A stretch of 64,000 nucleotides of DNA from assembly GCF_030348825.1 (NCBI RefSeq), contig NZ_JAUCES010000005.1:186001-250000 (forward strand), in the 5' to 3' direction. Below, in pieces: positions 61,486 through 64,000 of the stretch (position 1 is the first letter of the stretch; every line of letters starts with the position of its first letter). This stretch comes from Fictibacillus sp. b24 (GTDB lineage Bacteria; Bacillota; Bacilli; Bacillales; Fictibacillaceae). A program made the translations under genes and the position numbers. The notes below the pieces were generated by a model. It did not search any database. It was not told the DNA's origin and was given only the letters and a program-made list of their open reading frames with translations.

Positions 61486-61547
61486 AACACCTCACTTTCC
61501 GCTCACTGGTGGAAACTTACGACATCTTTGATAAAATAAAAGCTTTT

Positions 61548-61741
61548 TCTAAAGGATTGTTGCTTTTGTCTTTTCTATTCTCATCATTTGCAAGTTGATT
61601 GAAGCGTAAGGTGGCGAGACTCCTACGAGACGAGCGGTCAGGTGGAGACTCCTAAAGGCGCAAAGCGGCAGGAGGCTCACCGCACGCCCCGTGGAAAGCG
61701 AGCAGCCTGGAGCGCAGATCAACCACTTCCAAGAGCAACAA
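61548..61741 (-). repeat. Dispersed 190-bp element, copy 8
   Basis: Left TCTAAAGGATTGTTGCTTTT, right CAACCACTTCCAAGAGCAACA (split inner/outer). Inner end AAGTTGATTGAAGCG. Subtype B (AAAGGCGCAAAGCGGCAGG). Well preserved. Confidence 0.87.
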
Positions 61742-61860
61742 AGTTTGAGAAAACAGCCTTTATGATGATTCAATCGTAAGAGAAGGAGTTTTCTATTCTA
61801 GGCACTTTCTCAATTCCTAGGCATATGATGGTTGCAATAAGTCTGAAGGGATTGAATACA

Positions 61861-62694
61861 GTGCAGAATACTGTCATTACGCAATCACAAGGTTCGGAAT
61901 TCATTCTTGCTGGAATAAAAAGAGAAAGTTCACTAATTGATTGTTATAAACGCTTAGCAAATGTGGCACCAGATCAGAATCACAAGAACAATATTTCTCA
62001 TGCATTAGAATATAAAAGGTCGTGTTTGAGATATTTTACAGATTTGTACACCTCTTTAACAGGAAAACAACCTGAGTACGAACGAAATGATGTTGAGTTC
62101 CAAAGTTACGAAGAGGGATTGCAAAAAACGTATCAAGCAGAGGTAGAGGGCTGCCAGATCTATCAAAACAACTATTATCGCTGTAACCATCCTTATGTGC
62201 AGCAAGCGTTATTACAAGCTGCTCACCAAAAAAGAGTATATGCAGAACGACTAGGATGGTTAAAAAAGCGTATTCCTATTGAATTAAGAGATTATGGCGG
62301 TAATCCGTTTGTTGTGAACATTGAGGAAGCTACTAAACAAAATAAAACATATCGTACAGCTTTATGGACAGGAGATAAATTGCAAGTGACTCTAATGAGT
62401 ATAGGAGTAGGGGATGATATTGGATTAGAAGTTCATCCTACAACCGATCAATTCCTGAGGATAGAAGAAGGGCAAGGAATTGTTCAGATGGGAGACAGTC
62501 CAGATAACTTAGACTATGTAGTTCAGGCTTATGATGACTTTGCAATCATGATACCTGCAGGGAAATGGCACAACCTAACTAATACAGGCAATAAACCGAT
62601 TAAACTTTACGCTATTTACGCTCCGCCAGAGCATCCATTTGGCACTGTGCATGAAACAAAAGCGATCGCTATGGCAGCAGAAGCAGAAGAATAG
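61861..62694 (+). CDS. Cupin protein with ferritin-like N-terminal region
   Basis: I start at GTG 61861 (AAGGG 10 bases upstream); an ATG at 61825 gives 12 more residues but has no SD. The N-terminal half (to about residue 150) is helical with Glu/His pairs and resembles a ferritin/rubrerythrin-like bundle. The C half is a RmlC cupin with GLEVHPTTDQFLRIEEGQG and GKWHNLTNTGNKPIKLYAIY, as in a common Bacillus cupin of about 130 residues. The fusion is unusual. Function unknown, perhaps metal- or spore-related. Confidence 0.75.
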   Translation: MQNTVITQSQGSEFILAGIKRESSLIDCYKRLANVAPDQNHKNNISHALEYKRSCLRYFTDLYTSLTGKQPEYERNDVEFQSYEEGLQKTYQAEVEGCQIYQNNYYRCNHPYVQQALLQAAHQKRVYAERLGWLKKRIPIELRDYGGNPFVVNIEEATKQNKTYRTALWTGDKLQVTLMSIGVGDDIGLEVHPTTDQFLRIEEGQGIVQMGDSPDNLDYVVQAYDDFAIMIPAGKWHNLTNTGNKPIKLYAIYAPPEHPFGTVHETKAIAMAAEAEE

Positions 62695-62740
62695 TAATAT
62701 TTATCGAATTACGGTGAAAATCCTTACTTTATCTACAAGC

Positions 62741-62775
62741 TAAAAGCCTCTCGCGATGAGAGGCTTTTTTAGCTT
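62741..62775. terminator. Bidirectional terminator
   Basis: AAAAGCCTCTC/GAGAGGCTTTT with a 5-base loop and T6 on both sides' readings. Confidence 0.88.
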
Positions 62776-63272
62776 TATCTGTAATTAATGAATTGAACAT
62801 CGATTGGCAGATTTGCTTCATTAACAAGGGCGATGATCTGCTGAAGGTCGTCTCTGCTCTTTGCTGTTACACGAACTTGATCATCTTGCACTTGGCTTTT
62901 TACTTTTAAACCAGAGTTTTTGATCAGCGTGTTAATTTTTTTCGCGTTGTCTTTATCGATGCCTGTTACAAGTTTAGCGCGCTGACGAACTGTTCCGCCT
63001 GATGCTTGCTCGATCTTGCTGTAATCCAGGTTTTTTGTTGGTACTCCGCGTTTGATCAGCTTTGTAATAAGAACATCTTTTAGCTGCTCAAGCTTGTACT
63101 CATCATCGGAAACTAATACGAGTTCTTCACTTGATTTATCAAGTGTGATCTCACTTTTGCTTCCTTTAAAGTCATAGCGTGTTGTAATTTCTTTTGTTGC
63201 GATATTAATCGCATTGTCGACCTCTGATAGATCTACTTGTGAAACGATATCAAATGAACTTTCTTTAGCCAT
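62775..63272 (-). CDS. yitK: YajQ family nucleotide-binding protein
   Basis: 165 residues. Start ATG 63272 ([20 protein letters not shown]) after AGGAGG; the longer frame is not coding. Two ferredoxin-like domains typical of YajQ, with [12 protein letters not shown] and [33 protein letters not shown]. YajQ binds nucleotides/c-di-GMP in some bacteria; YitK is the Bacillus orthologue. Role in Bacillus unclear. Divergent from the hydrolase gene at 63450. Confidence 0.94.
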   Translation of the reverse strand: MAKESSFDIVSQVDLSEVDNAINIATKEITTRYDFKGSKSEITLDKSSEELVLVSDDEYKLEQLKDVLITKLIKRGVPTKNLDYSKIEQASGGTVRQRAKLVTGIDKDNAKKINTLIKNSGLKVKSQVQDDQVRVTAKSRDDLQQIIALVNEANLPIDVQFINYR

Positions 63273-63449
63273 TTTGTGAAACCTCCTGACGTTTACTTCG
63301 TTTATATAGTTACAGTATAAATACATTGCGGTTATGTTTCCAGTTTGTACACATTCTTTTCCTTGGAAACGGGTACAAAAGTAATAATGTATGTTAAAAT
63401 GAAGGCTGGAAAATTCACAGAATGTTTTAACCACTAGGAGGAGTACTTT

Positions 63450-64000
63450 GTGCTTCATTACAAAACGTACACACACGAAAAGAATCATCAATGGGTGATT
63501 TTTGTCCATGGAGCAGGGGGCAGTTCATCCATTTGGTATAAACAGTTAAGAGAATTTAAGCAGCACTTTAACATTTTGCTCGTTGATCTCAGAGGTCATG
63601 GCAAATCACAATCCGATAAATTTTTATTAAAAAAATATTCGTTTAAAGAAGTCAGCCTGGATGTGCTAGAGGTAATGGATCATCTTAAAATCCAAAAAGC
63701 GCATTTCGTAGGTATTTCTTTGGGAACGATTCTAATCCAAACAATCGCAGAACTCTCCCCTGAACGAGTGGCTACTATGACGCTTGGCGGAGCGGTGACG
63801 AAGATGAATTTCCGTTCACGATTCCTAATCGCGATGGGCAATCTCTGTAAATCATTTATTCCTTACATGTGGCTGTACAGCTTGTTTGCTTGGGTTATTA
63901 TGCCGAAGAAAAGACATGAAGCTTCTCGTTCTTTGTTTATTGGAGAAGCCAAAAAGCTTTGTCAAAAAGAATTTAAGCGCTGGTTTAAACTAACGCTAAA
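63450..64000 (+). CDS. Alpha/beta hydrolase, 5' part
   Basis: GTG start after TAGGAGGAG; the gene runs off the window. About 183 residues are seen. Oxyanion/His-Gly motif [14 protein letters not shown], Asp-type turn [11 protein letters not shown], nucleophile elbow GISLG. Cap region rich in aromatic residues follows. A lipase/esterase/haloperoxidase-like cytoplasmic hydrolase of unknown substrate. The catalytic Asp/His are beyond the window. Confidence 0.88.
   Translation, partial: MLHYKTYTHEKNHQWVIFVHGAGGSSSIWYKQLREFKQHFNILLVDLRGHGKSQSDKFLLKKYSFKEVSLDVLEVMDHLKIQKAHFVGISLGTILIQTIAELSPERVATMTLGGAVTKMNFRSRFLIAMGNLCKSFIPYMWLYSLFAWVIMPKKRHEASRSLFIGEAKKLCQKEFKRWFKLTL

Noticed and set aside
61549-61773. 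Small ORF across dispersed element copy 8
   Set aside because: Translates the repeat itself; the same frame is broken in other copies.

Overview
The window reads as chromosomal DNA of a low-to-moderate GC, endospore-type member of the Bacillaceae. LiaRS, YwbE, AdeR-Ald, YcgRQ, YplQ, YpdP, YkwC, YitK and Vpr-like orthologues all point to Bacillus and relatives. The many copies of a roughly 190-bp dispersed repeat suggest Fictibacillus or a close neighbour; that genus call is inference. There are no rRNA or tRNA genes, no CRISPR, no phage block and no intact insertion sequence. Layout: 1-1118 is the end of liaS plus liaR. 1344-6481 (minus) holds adenine deaminase, a three-gene YwbE cluster, an M20 dipeptidase and a small unknown. 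6595-11272 (plus) holds proC, a DEAD-box helicase, a His/Asp-rich membrane protein, a fatty-acid desaturase behind an inverted-repeat operator, and a small zinc-ribbon-like membrane protein. 11314-15516 (minus) is a maltose PTS operon: EIICB permease, MapP-type maltose-6'-phosphate phosphatase and an alpha-1,4-type GH13 glucosidase, with a cre/LacI-type site upstream. 16312-23768 (plus) holds a secreted M14 peptidase, a free EIIA(Glc)-like protein that could energise the EIICB, a PfkB sugar kinase, a T-box-controlled glycyl-tRNA synthetase and an M24 peptidase. 24007-31889 mixes two NUDIX hydrolases, a hemolysin-III protein, a GNAT, a TudS/DUF1722 fusion, an AEC transporter, a short Crp/Fnr regulator, a small secreted protein, a secreted glycerophosphodiesterase and a queuosine-precursor transporter under a preQ1-I riboswitch. 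32297-34775 is an OpuC-like osmoprotectant ABC system with permease and binding protein fused. 34923-41711 holds a lipoprotein, PhoA with Pho boxes, alanine dehydrogenase with its AdeR activator, and an M3 oligopeptidase. 42129-50788 holds a CtaM/DUF420 protein, small membrane proteins, an NAD-binding protein, a Vpr-like subtilase, an MFS exporter and two extracytoplasmic unknowns. 50851-53884 holds YkwC and a YcgRQ pair behind a promoter-embedded Zur-like box. 54113-64000 holds a possible gene remnant, an isochorismatase-like hydrolase, a propeller/membrane protein, InhA, a lipoprotein, a SLAP protein, PlsC, a cupin with a helical N-terminal region, YitK (YajQ family) and the start of an alpha/beta hydrolase that runs off the window. 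The most unusual layer lies between genes. Eight copies of an approximately 190-bp element with outer and inner terminal inverted repeats and a variable central hairpin occur about once per 8 kb. Besides these there are three arrays of a 21-22-bp degenerate tandem repeat, a pair of approximately 70-bp direct repeats and a 38-bp REP-like palindrome. The secreted set (M14 peptidase, Vpr, InhA, PhoA, GlpQ-like, papain-like protein) fits a soil saprophyte that scavenges peptides and phosphate.
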